Assembly: GCA_946699065.1 (NCBI GenBank)
Contig: CAMPDV010001062.1
Span: forward strand, 62,001 to 126,000
Origin: Loxodes magnus
Lineage: Eukaryota; Ciliophora; Karyorelictea; Loxodida; Loxodidae
Reading direction: 5' to 3'
DNA: 64,000 nucleotides
Positions 33,979 through 47,112 of the stretch are shown in pieces. Under the pieces are notes generated by a model. It did not search any database. It was given only the letters and a program-made list of their open reading frames with translations, and was not told the origin of the DNA. How positions within the stretch are numbered: the stretch's first letter is position 1; each line of letters starts with the position of its first letter. The translations under genes were made by a program, and so were the position numbers.

Positions 33979-35425
33979 TTTATTTATTATTTTATTTATA
34001 TCATATTTCTACTAAAATTTGTAGCAGTTTTTTATCATGTATCTCTATTTTTTGCAAAATCTGGATTTTAGCTTTCTCTTTTAGTATACAAAGTCTAGGG
34101 ACACGCTCTGTTTCTCTCTTGATTCTGGGTTATTTAGTTAATTTATGTTTTTACGTTCCAGTTAATTAATTATCTGATCTAAAGTTTATCTTAAATTCCT
34201 TTTTATGTGTTAAATTATTTTTCCATCTATTATATCTGAGGCTATAAGTTATTTTCTTAATTTGCGCACTTTTAGTTGACTAATTTGTTAATAGTTAGCA
34301 TAAGATTTTAAGTTATTTAATTTATATCTTCGATTTCTTTTGTTAATTTCTAATTATCCAGTTGTAGTATATAGAAATCGTTGTTTAAGTCTTTTTTATT
34401 GCTAGAAATTTTCGCATGCAATTCTTATTTCTTGAAAACCATCTTTTTTATATATAATAAATAAGAATCTAAAAGTAAAGGAAGGGTAATATTTATATTA
34501 ATTAAATTAATTAACTTTTTAGTTTAATAATACTTATTAAAATAGCTTAGATATTTTTTATTTAAACCTTATGAAACGTTTAATGTAAAAAGATTTATAG
34601 AAAAATAAATTAAAAATTACTTTTACATTTTACAAAAAATACTTTATTCAAGGAATAAAAATACTTAGAGATCTAAAATTAATTAGACTAAAGCTTTAAA
34701 ATGCTTGATATTATTATTTAAACTTTAGATAATTAAAATAATAAAGATTCTTCTATAAAATGTTTATTCATAATAATTCAATTTTAATAATTTTCAAATA
34801 TCTATTTTTTATTTTCTAAGTAAAGATATAATAATAAATTTTTAAATACGCTATATTCAAAAATTTAATTAAGTATATTATTTATATTAATATATAATAT
34901 TTACTAGTTATGCTTAAACCTATATCTAGTAGGTTAATTCAAATTCTATAATAAAATCAAAACTTATAAATTATTAAGTTATTTCACGATATAATCTATT
35001 TCTAAGTTTATTTTTCATCAATAAAGATAAAATGCCAATTCTTTATTGAATCACTATCTTTATCTCAATGTGATTATTTTTCCAACTATTTCAAAAGCAA
35101 AAAAGCAACCATAAATTAGAAATAAGATATGCAGCTATACTAATAGTTTTACAATAATACTCTATCATAATATTATAACAGCAATGCTTTTATATAATTA
35201 ATATAATTATTTTATAAAGCTTTCTTATATAACTAATTTAACTTATTTTCAATTTCCTTTAATATAAATACAATTTTATATTTTTAACTTTATCTTATTA
35301 TTATCTATATTATTAGAAATAATCAGTTATTTATATCTTTTTGTTCATTCATTTATTTTTTATTTTTTCACATTTTTTCATTTTTTTGTAATTAATTATA
35401 TTTTCAGTATTAACTAATTACTCTC
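33979..35425. other. AT-rich stretch, no gene seen
   Basis: No recognised gene. A possible 20-nt intron (GTAATTAATTATATTTTCAG, about 35388-35407) lies just upstream of the small gene that follows. Confidence 0.4.
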
Positions 35426-35431
35426 TGAAAA

Positions 35432-35686
35432 AGCAGAAAATAAATAAGTAAAAAAACTGAAAAAGAGTGTTGGAACTGAACTATCTGCTTTCTTAAATGC
35501 GCCGAATTTGAGAAACTGAGAAAAAAGAAGTTAGAAGACATTAAATAAATTGAACATGCTTTGGATTACACCTTAGTTAATTTACAAAAGGAAGATATTG
35601 GACTCAAGGGGTTACAAGTTCTTTTCAAGAAACAGAGATATAATTTGATAAAGTTGAAAGGCAACTTTTATTTTAATGATTAATGA
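35432..35686 (+). CDS. Small protein gene, unknown function (5' end uncertain)
   Basis: The + frame reads KKTEKECWNWTICFLKC, then FEKLRKKKLEDIKQIEHAL, NLQKEDIGLKGLQVLFKKQR and YNLIKLKGNFYFNDQ before TGA (35684-35686). Strong charge patterning supports coding. Trp and Gln use TGA and TAA. An upstream exon ending at a GTAATT...TTTCAG intron is likely, so the true N-terminus is unknown. The Cys residues are few and irregular; no zinc motif is claimed. Confidence 0.5.
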
Positions 35687-36504
35687 TTTAGTTCTTTAAA
35701 ATATTTCTTCATAATTAGAATTTCATTCCTTTAGCATATAGAAACTATTTTCACTTTGCCTTTTTTTATCAATCTAACTTGAAATTCTGTGATTTAAAGC
35801 TAGAAAATTAATATAAAAATAATAATATAATTTGTAATTTTCTTATCATAATTTTACTAATACAGCTTATTTTCACATTATATTAAATGTGTATTTTATC
35901 AAAATATCTTAAATTGTACATTTACATTTTTTTATTTTCTACTTTACGAGTTTTATGCTCCTTATTAATTAGATACTTTCAAAAATAAAATGTAATGCTA
36001 ATTTATTTACCTGCTATATAGAATAAATTTTTTATATATTTTTCTTGAAAACATAAATAAATATTAAGAAGTTACTTTTAAAAGCTCTACAAATCGAAGT
36101 GATTACGTTTAAATATTTTATAATCAAATCTAAATAATGTAGAAAGTTATTTAGATATATACCTTATTAGAAAAGCTAGTCTAATGCTTTCTCAGTTGAA
36201 ATTTACTCGTATATTAACAAAATAATACATTAAAAATATGAAATTAAATTTTAAATTATTGACTTCTTTACTTTGATAAAGAGAATTTCTTTATCTAATG
36301 CTTTTTTATAAATTTATTTAAGTACATATAATTTAAAATTATTACTTATAGTATTTAGTTTATGTGATAACTTTTCCATTTTTGTTTTAATATATTAAGA
36401 TATAATTATATAATTTTCAATTAATTATCTAAAAATTAATTTTATTTAATACATTTTTGCTATATTTCAAATAGATAATTAATACTTCTTTTAAATCTTC
36501 CAAC
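35687..36504. other. AT-rich stretch, no gene seen
   Basis: No recognised gene or repeat. Confidence 0.4.
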
Positions 36505-37250
36505 TCACTAACTTTGATTTAGTAACCTTTTGAAGTACTTTTATTCTTTTACAATCCTATTAAAGTGTTTAAGATATTATTCAGTTATTTCATTTATTTA
36601 TCACCATGTTATAGAATTTAAATTCTTCTTTGAAGTAGCTTTAAATTAAAGCATTTAATCCTTTAATCAATCTGCTAAAGTTGTTTCTACTAGGAAAACT
36701 ATGATTTATATAGTTCTAATTATAGGTTAAGAGTTTAATATATCATAATTTCTTCATCTTGGAATTCTTAATAACATATTGTAAAACTTCAAGGCTCTAT
36801 ATATTTATGTAGAATCCAAAGATACAGCAAATACATATCTCAGAGTGCTTTATGTAGTTCTTATACTTGTCTTAATAAGTTAAAATTTTCTTGTTTCATG
36901 ACTCTGAGTTCTTAAAGTATTTTTTTATATTTGTTGCTTGATTAAGATGAAACCTTTTAAGAAGAGACTGATGACAAAAAATTCCCCTTTTTTTCCTCTT
37001 GTTTTTATAATATTAAAAGGGTAATTTATTTAAATTTACAAATGAGTTCCTAAAATGTTTAATTTTAACTTTACACTGCATGTCTTGCTTTTTTATCTAT
37101 CTTACTCTTAAATTTTTTACTATAATTCCTCGAAGAATTATTCACGAAATTAACTTCGAATTCATATTCCACTTTTGGAAGTAAAAAAGCATGAAAAAGT
37201 TATTTAAAATTATTTCAGAGATAAAAAAACTAAATAATCATATCACTTCT
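36505..37250 (-). CDS. Protein gene, unknown function (5' end uncertain)
   Basis: A minus-strand frame ends at TGA 36507-36505. It reads through TRGKKGEFFVISLFLKGFI, SHETRKFQLIKTSIRTTQST, ETTLADWLKDQMLQFKATSK and NEITEQYLKHFNRIVKEQK. About 150 codons are convincing (about 37010-36505). Further upstream the frame is open but weaker. No domain is recognised; helix-rich. Confidence 0.45.
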
Positions 37251-37442
37251 AAACTTATACTTCTTTGCTAAATGTTTAGGATTAATAACTTTTTATTTTT
37301 AGATCTAAAATTCTGATTTTCTTGCTTATGAATCTAACTTTCGTTTATCCTCACATCCTTAATCAGTTAAATTAATTAAATATTAAATATATTATATGTA
37401 TCTTATAGTTCAAAATTATAATATTAAATATATATTTTTAAA

Positions 37443-38480
37443 ATGGCTCTTAGTAATTTTAAAGCTATCCTCTGCCTTCGCATGTCGCTCAACTCGGCAG
37501 TAGATAATAATGAACAGCCAAAGACATGAAGGAGCCTTCTCATCTCACCCCAAAAATACGCTGGAAACTATAATGTACTAAAGCACTAAAAAATAGTATT
37601 ACTTCTGAAAGTAAACAAAATACTATAAGGAGGAATGGAAAGATAACAACAAATCTATAACCAAAAAAACAAGAGACAATATAGGAAGAAACTAACGGCT
37701 CTAGCAACAGTACAAAAGAATGAATATGAAGAAATTGTCCAAACAGTAGGCACGAATAAGCAATAGGATCTGCAAACTGTGCATGAAAATGCTCAGTCAA
37801 ACTTCTCCAAATGAATAGGAGTCGCCTACTTTAACTCCTACCTTTAACAGGCATACGGCAATCAAAACATAAATAATTAAATTATCGGATAAGATGAAGC
37901 AATCCAAGAATTTTTTAAATAACTGAAATAGAATTACGATTAAAACATTGCAAGGGTTTAAGTCCTACAAACAGGAATAGTACTTATAGCATTTAAAACT
38001 CAGAAGCATATGAACAGTTTGGACAAAAAACTAAATGGAAATATAAGACGTTGGTTATACCAATTGAAAAAAGAAATATAGACTAATATTACAACTACTC
38101 AAACTACCCAGTACACTATAACCTAGATATTGACTTAACAACGGCCCAAATGGAAATACAGCTGACAAAATTTGGTAAAATTATCTAAACGGTCATTAAT
38201 ACCTACGAAAATAAAACCTGATTAAATGGCAAAATAACTGTATACTTGCAACTTGAAAGACAAGAAGACACTTAGAAAATCCCAAACTCAATAAAAATTC
38301 TGGACAAGACGGTTAGACTAAATCACCCAGCTATATGAAAATGCGAGAACTGCTAAGCAGTAGGGCATAGCACATATCAGTGTAAAAGAAGGGAATCAAT
38401 CTAAGCAATTATAAAGGATGCAGAAAATCTTCAGAACAATGTGATGTAGATTGAGCTAAGTAGCAATTCTTTGCAGGATG
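37443..38480 (+). CDS. LINE copy 2 ORF1, gag-like CCHC protein
   Basis: ATG is at 37443 (MALSNFKAILCLRMSLNSAV). The N-terminal part contains KLTALATVQKNEYEEIVQTV and a Gln/Asn-rich region. A canonical zinc knuckle lies at about 38335-38385, CENCQAVGHSTYQCKRRE (Cx2C-x4-H-x4-C). At least one frame change separates the ATG frame from the knuckle frame, so the copy is not intact or contains a small intron. The inferred role is RNA binding and RNP assembly for retrotransposition. Confidence 0.65.
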
Positions 38481-38899
38481 TGAAAGAAGAAGCAAAAATA
38501 GGAATTAAAAAAGAAGAACAAGTTATGTAAGAGAATCCTAAGTAATTTCCTCAATAATCAATAAAATAATATTCCTAATTTTAAGCAAAATGGAATTATT
38601 TTAATCTCATGAGCTTCTAGTACAAGCTTTATAATGCAAGACAAACTTCTAAAGCTGATGAAAAATGGTAAGAAGAATGATATGTAACTACAAGAATAAA
38701 TAACATAAGTTGTAAGACAAAAGAAATACCTCACTTAAAAAACACATAGAAAACCAAAGCTGAACTCCAAAACACTGATGAAACTAAAGAACTAATCAGT
38801 AATAATCTCGACAGAAAGCATATACTTGAATTTAAAAAAGAATAAAACCCTTGAAGACTATGGATTTAAATCTTAGCAAATAATTTCACAAAATAACCT

Positions 38900-41800
38900 A
38901 CAAAAAGTTGAACAAGTAATAGCACCAGAAATCAACATCACAGGCGACTAATCTAATATAGAACAAGATTAAGATTAAATCAGCCATAGCAGATTAGCAA
39001 TAATAAACATTTATGCTCAGACAACCTAAGAGTAAGCACAACTGGATATTTTCTATGACGGATTACGACAATTTGTACACACAGCAATCGGTCTAGGACT
39101 TCAAATAATAGTAGTGGGTGATTTCAATGCTCACATACCATAATTTCTACCAAATGAACTAAATATAGAAGGTAGCATTTACTAAATTTTATGCAAGAAT
39201 TTGATCTGACATGCAAAGACCCAACACAAGATCCAACATACATCACAATTTAAGGTAGAAGCAAATTCAAAATTGACTATTTCTTAACAGATCCATTTAT
39301 ATCACCCAATATCATTAACACTTAATTTTACCAACGCAGAACAATAGGAGATCATCAACCTGGAAGATTAATATTACAAATAGTTAAAAAAAGTCGCTAA
39401 TATATTTAGAAGAAGATAATTTGATTTATAAAACTCCAACAAGAATTGGTCTAAGAAAAATTTCAGAAATAGTTTGAGGAAACGGACATAAATCAGTTCT
39501 CACATCTAAGCACTGAAGAATTTTATGTCAAATGATAAGAAAAAATCTATTAAAACGCAGTCTTAGTATGTGGTCACTACCTAAACAGCAAGAAAACATT
39601 ATTACTCAGATGAAACGAAGTAAGCAAGGAAAAGATTCAAAAGCTAAGCAAAAAAAGTAAAGCAATTAATAAGACAAGGCGAGCTAGAAACAATTCGTGA
39701 AATTAAACTAAGATAGGAACTTAGGCTCAAATATAGATAACATATGAAATAAGACTGAAAAACTAATTTAATATTTTTCTCGACTAAATCAATAAGGGGA
39801 ACCTTAATGACACATGAAAAGGATTAAGGAGATGATTTAAAAGAGGGAAAATAGCACCATGAACATTAGTAAATGAAGAAGACATTCAACATTTCAAAAT
39901 AAGCTGAGAAAATCTTTATAAGAATGGAAACAACAATCTACCAAACTAATTCAAAAATTAGCAATCAATAGAAATCAAGATTTTTGATATAGAATAATGC
40001 ATCAGAAAACTAGCCCAATGAAAAGCAGCCGGGCCTGACCAAATATAAGCAGGTACAATTATCTCAGGAGGGAAGTAATTGATAATGGTAACTGCCTAAC
40101 TACTTAAAAAAATATTAGAGATAGGAACTATTCCTAAAAAAATTAAAGAATCATACATAGTACTTATACACAAAAAAGGAAGCTCAAATGATCCAATGAA
40201 TTATCGACCCATTTCTCTTTTTAACCATATCTTAAAAATTATAGACATATGAATATTTGAATAACTAAATTCATATTTAATACGACAGGATGATTAATTA
40301 TAATATGGGTTTAAACCAAGTAAATCTTGCGCCCAACAAATCTTCAATATAAGGACAATATAAGAATGGCTCTACTAAAGCAACACAGAAGTAGTAGTAA
40401 TATTTATTGATATTAAGAAAGCATTCGACTCTGTAATAAGATCAGATATATGACATTCCCTAAATGAAATCGAGGTCCCAGAAAAACTAATAAAATTACT
40501 AGCAGAAATATATAGAGAAGAGGACATCAAATTGAAAATAAATGATCTTATATCAGATAAGTTTGAAACGGAGAAAGGAGTTAAATAAGGATGTACATGC
40601 TCCCCTAATCTTTTTAATATTATAATAAATATACTTTTAAAAGAATTAAGATAAAAATAGATCGGAATAACAATGGAACTCGAAGCAGAATACTGTATAA
40701 GGCAAAGATATTGTGGTACGTTGGCTTACGCGGATGATATAGCATGCATAGTTCAGCCGGAACAAATACAAGAACTAAGTGATATTCTAACAGCATGATC
40801 TAAAAAATACAAAATGTAAATAGCAGATAAAACGAAATGAATACTATGAAATGGAAATAGTATAAAAAACTAAACAATAATAAATATAGATGGAATGTAA
40901 ATAGAAAGGGTGAAAACTTTTAAATATCTGGGACATTGATTACAGGAAGAAATAGCTTTTGAAAAGCACTTAGAATCTAGAATCTCTGAATGTCAAAAAA
41001 CACAAGCATGAATCTTAAGCAAGATCACAATATAAAAAGGTATCACCCCCTATAATGCATAGATGATATGTAAACTAAATTTTTGGATATGGAAGTGAAT
41101 GCATTCCATTTATAGAAGAAATCATAGGACAAGGTATTCTAGAGAAACTAGAAATAATTCAACGAAGATCTCTTAGAGCAATAATAGATGCTCCATTCTG
41201 TATTCAAAACAAGATACTTGAAAATGAATTACAATTTACTAAAATGTAATACTATTTATGATAACGTATGCTGATGTTCAGACGAAAATTACTCCTAAAC
41301 TCGGAAACAACTATGGATGATTGAATGTGCTAAATCACAAAATAAAAAAACTTTGTATTTGAAATCTACTCATAAAAAGTGCTAGAAAAACTACGATTAA
41401 ACGATCAAATTTTAATGCAAGACGACTGAAATGGTTAAAAAATAAAAATAATAATAAATGATGCTATAAAATTCCATAATAAATTAGAGGCTTTAACTCG
41501 CATGGCAAACATGACAACAACCTTTATTTATAGAAGCCAATGACTTGAATCCTTTATAAAAGGTCCTCCAAATTACCTAAGATATAATAAGCATAGAAAA
41601 TAAGAAATTTGTTATCTATTCAGATTAAGAGCCAAATGTAGCGGTGCAGCACAGACAATGAAAGTAAGGCATTTAATAGAAAATAACATATGTAATATGT
41701 GCAGAAATGGATAGAGGATGAGGCCCATATAATTGAGATATGCGAATAATATTAATAAGAAAGAGAAGAATTGTAATAAAAATTAAATAAGATAGAACAA

Positions 41801-42385
41801 AATTAAACCTAAATAAATATTATGTAGACCAAACTAAATTTATTCAAAATAGTTTGAGGTAATTTTGAATTTGAAAATTGAATTCGATCTTTTCAAATAG
41901 ATCAGAGAAGCTCAATAGATGCATGAATTAAAGAATTTATTAAAAGCATACTAGAAAAAAGAAGACGGGGATATATAAACAAAATCCTTCCTTTTAATAA
42001 ATAATAGGTAAGGATTATAGAGCTGGTTCAAGTGAGCACACTTGAATATTCAAAAAGCTAGTCAATGAATAAAAATAAAAAGTAGAAAAAAGAAAATGAA
42101 ATTTATTTGACAAATAGATAGAATAAAACTTAAAAAATACAAAAAAGAGACATACAGATGAAATGTAATTAAATAAACAAGCAAAATAGATAAAAATTTA
42201 ATAAATAATAATTGACGCTCAATTACTCTAAAGAGATCTTTAGAAGAAATTGATCCTGAACTCTCAAATTAGTAGGTATTAGATATGCTAGAAGAGGAAC
42301 TTGATGAAGCACAAGAAATTCAAAAAGATTAGATGAAGCTAAAATCATTTCTAGCCTATTATTAACATATAAATTTGGTTTCTTT
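38900..42385 (+). CDS. LINE copy 2 ORF2, reverse transcriptase with truncated APE endonuclease
   Basis: The remaining endonuclease part has GDFNAHIPQF near 39120 and FKIDYFLTDPFI near 39270, ending IGDHQPGR near 39350 (the SDH-type motif). Reverse transcriptase motifs follow: MNYRPISLFNHILKIID (about 40197), IFIDIKKAFDSV (motif A, about 40400), GVKQGCTCSPNLFN (about 40577) and LAYADDIACIVQPEQ (catalytic YADD, about 40721). A Cys-rich region near 41690 and an acidic C-terminal tail (VLDMLEEELDEAQEIQKDQ) run almost to the 3' hairpin. TGA as Trp and TAA/TAG as Gln are needed in the motifs themselves. No TGA stop precedes the hairpin. Frame breaks occur around 41080. Confidence 0.8.
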
Positions 42386-42435
42386 AACTTCCGTGGTGAT
42401 CCAAATAAAGGTGGTACCACGATAATTTAATTTAT

Positions 42436-42657
42436 TTATTTAAGATTTTATAACTCCTAGAAAGATCAAGTACTACTAAGTAATACTTATTAGATTTCCA
42501 CAAGAAATTGTATCAGAAATTGCTTCAGTTAAAAATAACTAGTTCAATATTTCATTGTTCGAAGACCAGCTACCAAAGCCAGGTATTTTATCATTTGTTT
42601 CATTTTAAGTACAAGTTTCTATTTAAATTCTTAACTACATAATTTATTTAATATTTT
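42436..42657. other. AT-rich spacer
   Basis: Nothing recognised; 3' flank of the minus-strand gene. Confidence 0.4.
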
Positions 42658-44100
42658 TCATTAAGCTTGATTTTAATTTTTAATATAATCTAATCTATTA
42701 GTAGATATTAAAATTTTCTATTTTGTTTGCATTTTCTTTAAAATCTTTCGTTTAACTGAAGTAATCTACATCTAATTTTCTAATTCTCTAATTTTCTCAT
42801 TAGTCATTTGATCTTTTAAATTTAATCTAAATTGTATTAGCCTAACATTATTAATCCTTGCATCAAAGTTTAGTTTTATCCAAAGCAATTCTTCATTAGA
42901 TGCTCATTATCTTGCAACTATTTTTTTATTTTCCTCTTGCTTTTATTTGTTATAAAAATATTCAAATTTAATTTATGAAATTATAGCAGGATATTCCAAA
43001 AATTTAAGCTTTGAAGATTTACTTAATATAATTTATCGTTTTACTACACTTTTATTTTCTTAATTGAAGCATATTAACTCTGAAATTTATCTTACATTTT
43101 TTTTGCAATTAAGCATGATTTTCCTAATAATATTTTTATTTATAATGAATAAACATTCTTAAATTTCAGGCTTCATTTTAATTCTGGGTTGATAGACCCT
43201 AAACACTTAATTCTTTTTACTATAATTGTAACTATAATAACATACAATAGTCAGAGCTAATTTGATACTTCTTCTCGTATTTTTTGCATAAAAATATAAA
43301 TAAATTTTATAAATCCTAGAATTAATTAGTCAGCTATTTTTCTAGAATTACAAATATCTTATATTAATATCTGATTTTGATATTCATTTAAATTGTATGT
43401 ATTTTAATCAAAAAATTTATGAATTTATAACTAGTTGATCTTTAATTAATTTATTACTATTGATAAATTTCAATTTAATCTCTATTTTTCTCATCACTTG
43501 TCTCATCTTTAATTTAATTTATTTTCTGATTTAATTATGAATTTAAGATTTTAGGGAATCTAAATCCAAAGTATCTTATTTTTCTAGTATTTTTTACCAC
43601 CACTAGAATTTATTACTTTTCACTTTATTTTGAAAATTTTAGGGTAATTTTTGTTTATTATTTCTTTCTATTTTAACTGAGTTTCTTATAAATTAGATTA
43701 TTCTTATTAGATATATTCGATATTTAAAGAGGGATTCCAATTAAAAAACCGAATATTATAAATTTTATTCTTTCCAGATTTTATTGTCAAATTCGTTAGA
43801 AATTAAGCGCTTCTTATACGAAAAATTGAGAATCCAAAATATAAGTTTAAGTCTTTCCACTATTTAATTAATTTTACCTTTTTAACAGAAATCTTCAATT
43901 AAGATAATTTCTAAGTAGATATCATTTTGCTTTAAGAATATTACTTTATCTTCTTCAAATTTTTAAATATCTCATATTAACAATTTTTGCTTAGTTAAAT
44001 AGAAAACATATAAGAGTAAAGTTTTGTTTAATTTCCTTAATATAATTTTAAATAAAACTTCAAGCATTTCATAGTTATTTAGTACTTAAAAGGTATTCAT
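42658..44100 (-). CDS. Large helical protein, unknown function
   Basis: A single minus-strand frame of exactly 481 codons runs from ATG 44100 (MNTFQVLNNYEMLEVLFKII) to TGA 42660-42658, preceded by TAA read as Gln. Segments include FEEDKVIFLKQNDIYLEIIL, GKINQIVERLKLIFWILNF, ASNEELLWIKLNFDARINNV and MTNEKIRELENQMQITSVKR. The C-terminal 100 residues are predicted coiled coil; the N-terminal half alternates hydrophobic and charged residues. No intron is needed. I do not recognise the family. The opposite-strand gene begins about 90 bp beyond its start, so the two may share a divergent promoter. Confidence 0.6.
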
Positions 44101-44189
44101 TTCAAGTCATAAAAATAATAATAAGAGGAAAAGGAACTAATCAGAAAAATAAAAGAAATAATAGAAAGTTAATCCAAAATGCAACATTA

Positions 44190-44520
44190 AAATGATCATA
44201 AAGAACAAGGAAGCATATGATGATATTAAAGGAAAATAAGATACAATCATCAAATTCAAAAAGAATAAATAAGAAAACCTATTATTTTAATTAAAAAAAT
44301 TATGAAGAAGATGTAAGTAATTTATTATCTTCAAATATGAATTATGGAAATAACAAAGATAGAAACAAGAAAAAAGAAAAAAGAAGACATAGCAGATAAT
44401 GAAATTAGAAAGATAGAAAAATAGTTATGTGCTATTCTAAATAAAATTACAAGAAAAAATAAAATAAGTACAGATAGAAAAACGGGAGATTTCAAGATTT
44501 GCATGAAAGGCAATGAGTGA
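44190..44520 (+). CDS. Small Lys-rich protein, spliced, unknown function
   Basis: The first frame from ATG 44190 reads MIIKNKEAYDDIKGKQDTII. A later frame reads KIETRKKKKEDIADNEIRKI and STDRKTGDFKICMKGNE before TGA (44518-44520). A GTAAGTAATTTATT sequence at about 44312 is the likely 5' splice site joining them. Highly basic; possibly nuclear, but no motif is recognised. Divergent from the 42.7-44.1 kb gene. Confidence 0.5.
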
Positions 44521-44654
44521 AAACATAGAACATTTAATTTTATTTTTTTATATCAAAAGCAACACGGGAGATATCAGGAAAGATGTTGAAAATCCTCCAA
44601 GAACACCAAATGTTTAAATATCAATTTAAATTAGATTAACTTAATATGTTTCTA

Positions 44655-44945
44655 GTGACTGAAAACTTCTTCCCAGATAAAAAATACATAGTACTCTCTT
44701 TAGGCACATGATATTGATATCCTTTTGCTTAATCCAATAAACTTTGGTAGGGAGTTCCATAACTATGAGCTAACAGACTTCAAGTCTTCGCAAGAGGTGA
44801 TAGCCAAAAATTTTTTATTCGCTTGTAGGAATTGACTCTGGCCAAAGACCTTCTCGTTGACTAGATCGGAGCTTGACCTTATTCATAAAGCAAAAATTTT
44901 TATTAGACAATCAGCCTAAACTCCTGCCATCTTTTTAATCATTAA
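44655..44945 (+). repeat. Short repeat family C, copy C2
   Basis: Matches 29406-29705 in order: GGGAGTTCCATAACTATGAG, the hairpin AGACTTCAAGTCT, GACTCTGG, CTTCTCGTTGACTAGATCGG and CTTATTCAT. Diverged by substitutions and small indels. The hairpin stem is preserved by paired changes. Confidence 0.55.
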
Positions 44946-45029
44946 TTCTATATATCAATCTATCTATTTTCTAAATACAATTTGTCAATTATTTCTTTTC
45001 CTCATTTTTATTTATTATATAATTTAATT

Positions 45030-45400
45030 TGGAAATATACTAAATTTGAGGGTGAAGAGGAAAGGGACATCTTCATCATAGAATGGAGAAAGGTAGTACA
45101 CATAATCTACTGTTGTCTTCCTCTGATTGGGTTGGACTTTGGAAACATTTTTATTAGTTCTCGGTAATGGTGCTACTCCTTTCAAAAACTTGACCCAAGG
45201 CGTTTTTTCTTTCAAAATATTTTTCATCAGAGGTTGGAGAAACAGAATATCTATAATAGATTTTTGTCTCTCTCAACTTTTTTTTTACTCTACGATTCAA
45301 TACGTAATTAACCTGAAGATCGCAAGAAATTTTTATTTTTATCAATATTAAACAGTAAAAGAGCTGTGCACTATCAAAGTGTTCGCACTCTCTAAACTAA
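45030..45400 (+). repeat. Short retroposon family A, diverged copy A11
   Basis: ACATCTTCATCATAGAATGG resembles CTTCTTCATCATAGGTCGG of A4. The end at 45360-45395 (GAGCTGTGCACTATCAAAG...GCACTCTCTAAAC) is a decayed form of the 3' hairpin. The 5' box is not found. Confidence 0.45.
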
Positions 45401-45479
45401 TTTTTAATTTAAAATTGTCCAAAACCAGTAAATCACTGCCGTATAAAATAAGTTTGAAAGTTTAGATTTCTTGATTGCT

Positions 45480-46216
45480 AAAGTCGTGTTGTCCTCTCTT
45501 TGGTCCAATTACTTTTGGAATCTTGTAACCCTAGGTTTTCTGTAAATCTACTCATTTTTGCTACAATAAAATTGTTCCCTCTTCTTTTGTTATTAGATTC
45601 AATATTATCTTTAAAAATTTCGGAATTTCAGACAGTTCAGATGCAAGTGTCTTTCGCTATTGCAGTAATATCATTTCTTTATTCTTTTTCCTCAGTTTAA
45701 ATTTTCTGTGGCTCTTTTTCTCCAATTTCCATAATATATCTCTTAATTTTCGCTGACTAGATTAGCTTTTTTAACTTTGGAGTCTATTTTAGCTTTTTAA
45801 GTTATTTTAAATCTATTCATTTTAGTCCTAAATCTATTGTACTTGGGAGTTCATCTACCTAAACTGTTCTTGCTAGTATTTCCATAATATATCAAGCTAC
45901 TCCTGATTATCCCTTCTGAGGTCAAAAGAGTCTTGAAGTCCATGATGAATCTGTTCCGATAACTTTGAGTTCTCTATTCGTAGTTTCTTAATCACTTCCT
46001 GGAGGTTTAGCGCTACTTTAATAAACTGCTACATACATATCTGACCGGAAGGATTAAGCTCTGAAACCTCTTTGGGCAGTACGGACTTTCTAGACTTCTC
46101 TTACGATGTTGGTGTTTGTGCTTGAGTCACTTTCTGGATATTTTTATTTTCCTTGTATTTTTGCTACGTACCAGGCTCCTAAGAGCAGGAAAAAATTCCT
46201 TTCTGAAGTCCGCCAT
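45480..46216 (-). mobile_element. CCHC-ORF retroelement, copy at 45.5-46.2 kb
   Basis: ATG is at 46216 in AAAAAAATGGCGGAC (MADFRKEFFPALRSLVRSKN). A basic and Gln/Asn-rich region follows, then WYYCNSERHLHLNCLKF, where the first Cys of the knuckle is replaced (TGC to TGA) and the rest kept. YCSKNEQIYRKPRV occupies the place of the conserved post-knuckle segment. Frame changes are present. It lies immediately beyond family A copy A11. Confidence 0.6.
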
Positions 46217-47112
46217 TTTTTTATTATTTTTTCTCATTTTTATAAATCTTTTTTTTACTTTTAATAATTTTCTTTTTATTACAATCAATTTAATCCACTA
46301 TAAATTTTATTTTTATTACTTTTTTTGATTTTAATTATTTTTCTTTTTATAACATTTTTAGTAATTCTAATTATTTATGCTTATTCTTATTTCATCTTAT
46401 AGTTTATTTCTGAGTCATAAAATAGTTTTTTACGTTTGATGTGTTTTTTTAATTTTTAAGTAAATTTAATTTTTTAATAAGCTTAATATTTTAATTAAAT
46501 ATTTATCATATTTTAATTAAATATTTATCATATTTTAATTTTGTTAAAATATAATAATTAATTATTTACTTTTATTTTTTCAATTTTATTATTAAAAATT
46601 TTATTTTTTTATTTTAAATAATTCTAAAACTCTTAAACATACCTTAAACATATCTTAAACATATCCTAAACACTTAATCTTGAAAAAAAACTAACTTAAA
46701 ACGTAAATTTTTTAAGATTCAATTACTTTGTAATTTCTTTAAGTTTTAATCTTCTATAACTTAAATTTAATTTATTTTAGTTTCAATTATTATTCTTAGT
46801 TTTCTGTCTTTTTAAGACAATTAGAATCAATATAATTACTTTAGATAAAAAGTTTAATTCTAATTATGCAAGTATAAGGGATCTTATTTCAGTTTTTCTA
46901 AATATTATCCTTCATATAGGCATCTAATACTTTTACTATTAGTATAAATATCATAATAATTTAGATATCAGTGAACTTAAGTCCGAAAAATAGAAAAAAG
47001 GTCAGTATTTAGTATTAATAGAAATAACTATCTTGTACCAATTTCCATAATTTAAGTATGCAAATTAGTCATGAAATCTGAGCATTAACTTACAAAATAA
47101 GTATAATTAATC
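46217..47112. other. AT-rich region with short tandem repeats
   Basis: Contains two copies of ATTTTAATTAAATATTTATC-like sequence at about 46489-46535 and four or five copies of an 11-bp CTTAAACATAT motif at about 46630-46674. No gene recognised. Confidence 0.5.

Larger units (their letters stand above)
37441..42435 (+). mobile_element. Non-LTR retrotransposon (LINE), copy 2, internally deleted
   Basis: It opens AAATGGCTCTTAGTAATTTT and ends at the hairpin CGTGGTGATCCAAATAAAGG...GGTACCACG followed by ATAATTTAATTTATTTATTT. It aligns with copy 1 along its length but lacks about 380 bp at the junction of ORF1 and ORF2, which removes the first endonuclease motifs. Elsewhere it is better preserved than copy 1, especially across the reverse transcriptase. 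Confidence 0.88.

Noticed and set aside
37540-37800. Minus-strand ORF within LINE copy 2
   Set aside because: Antisense shadow of ORF1.
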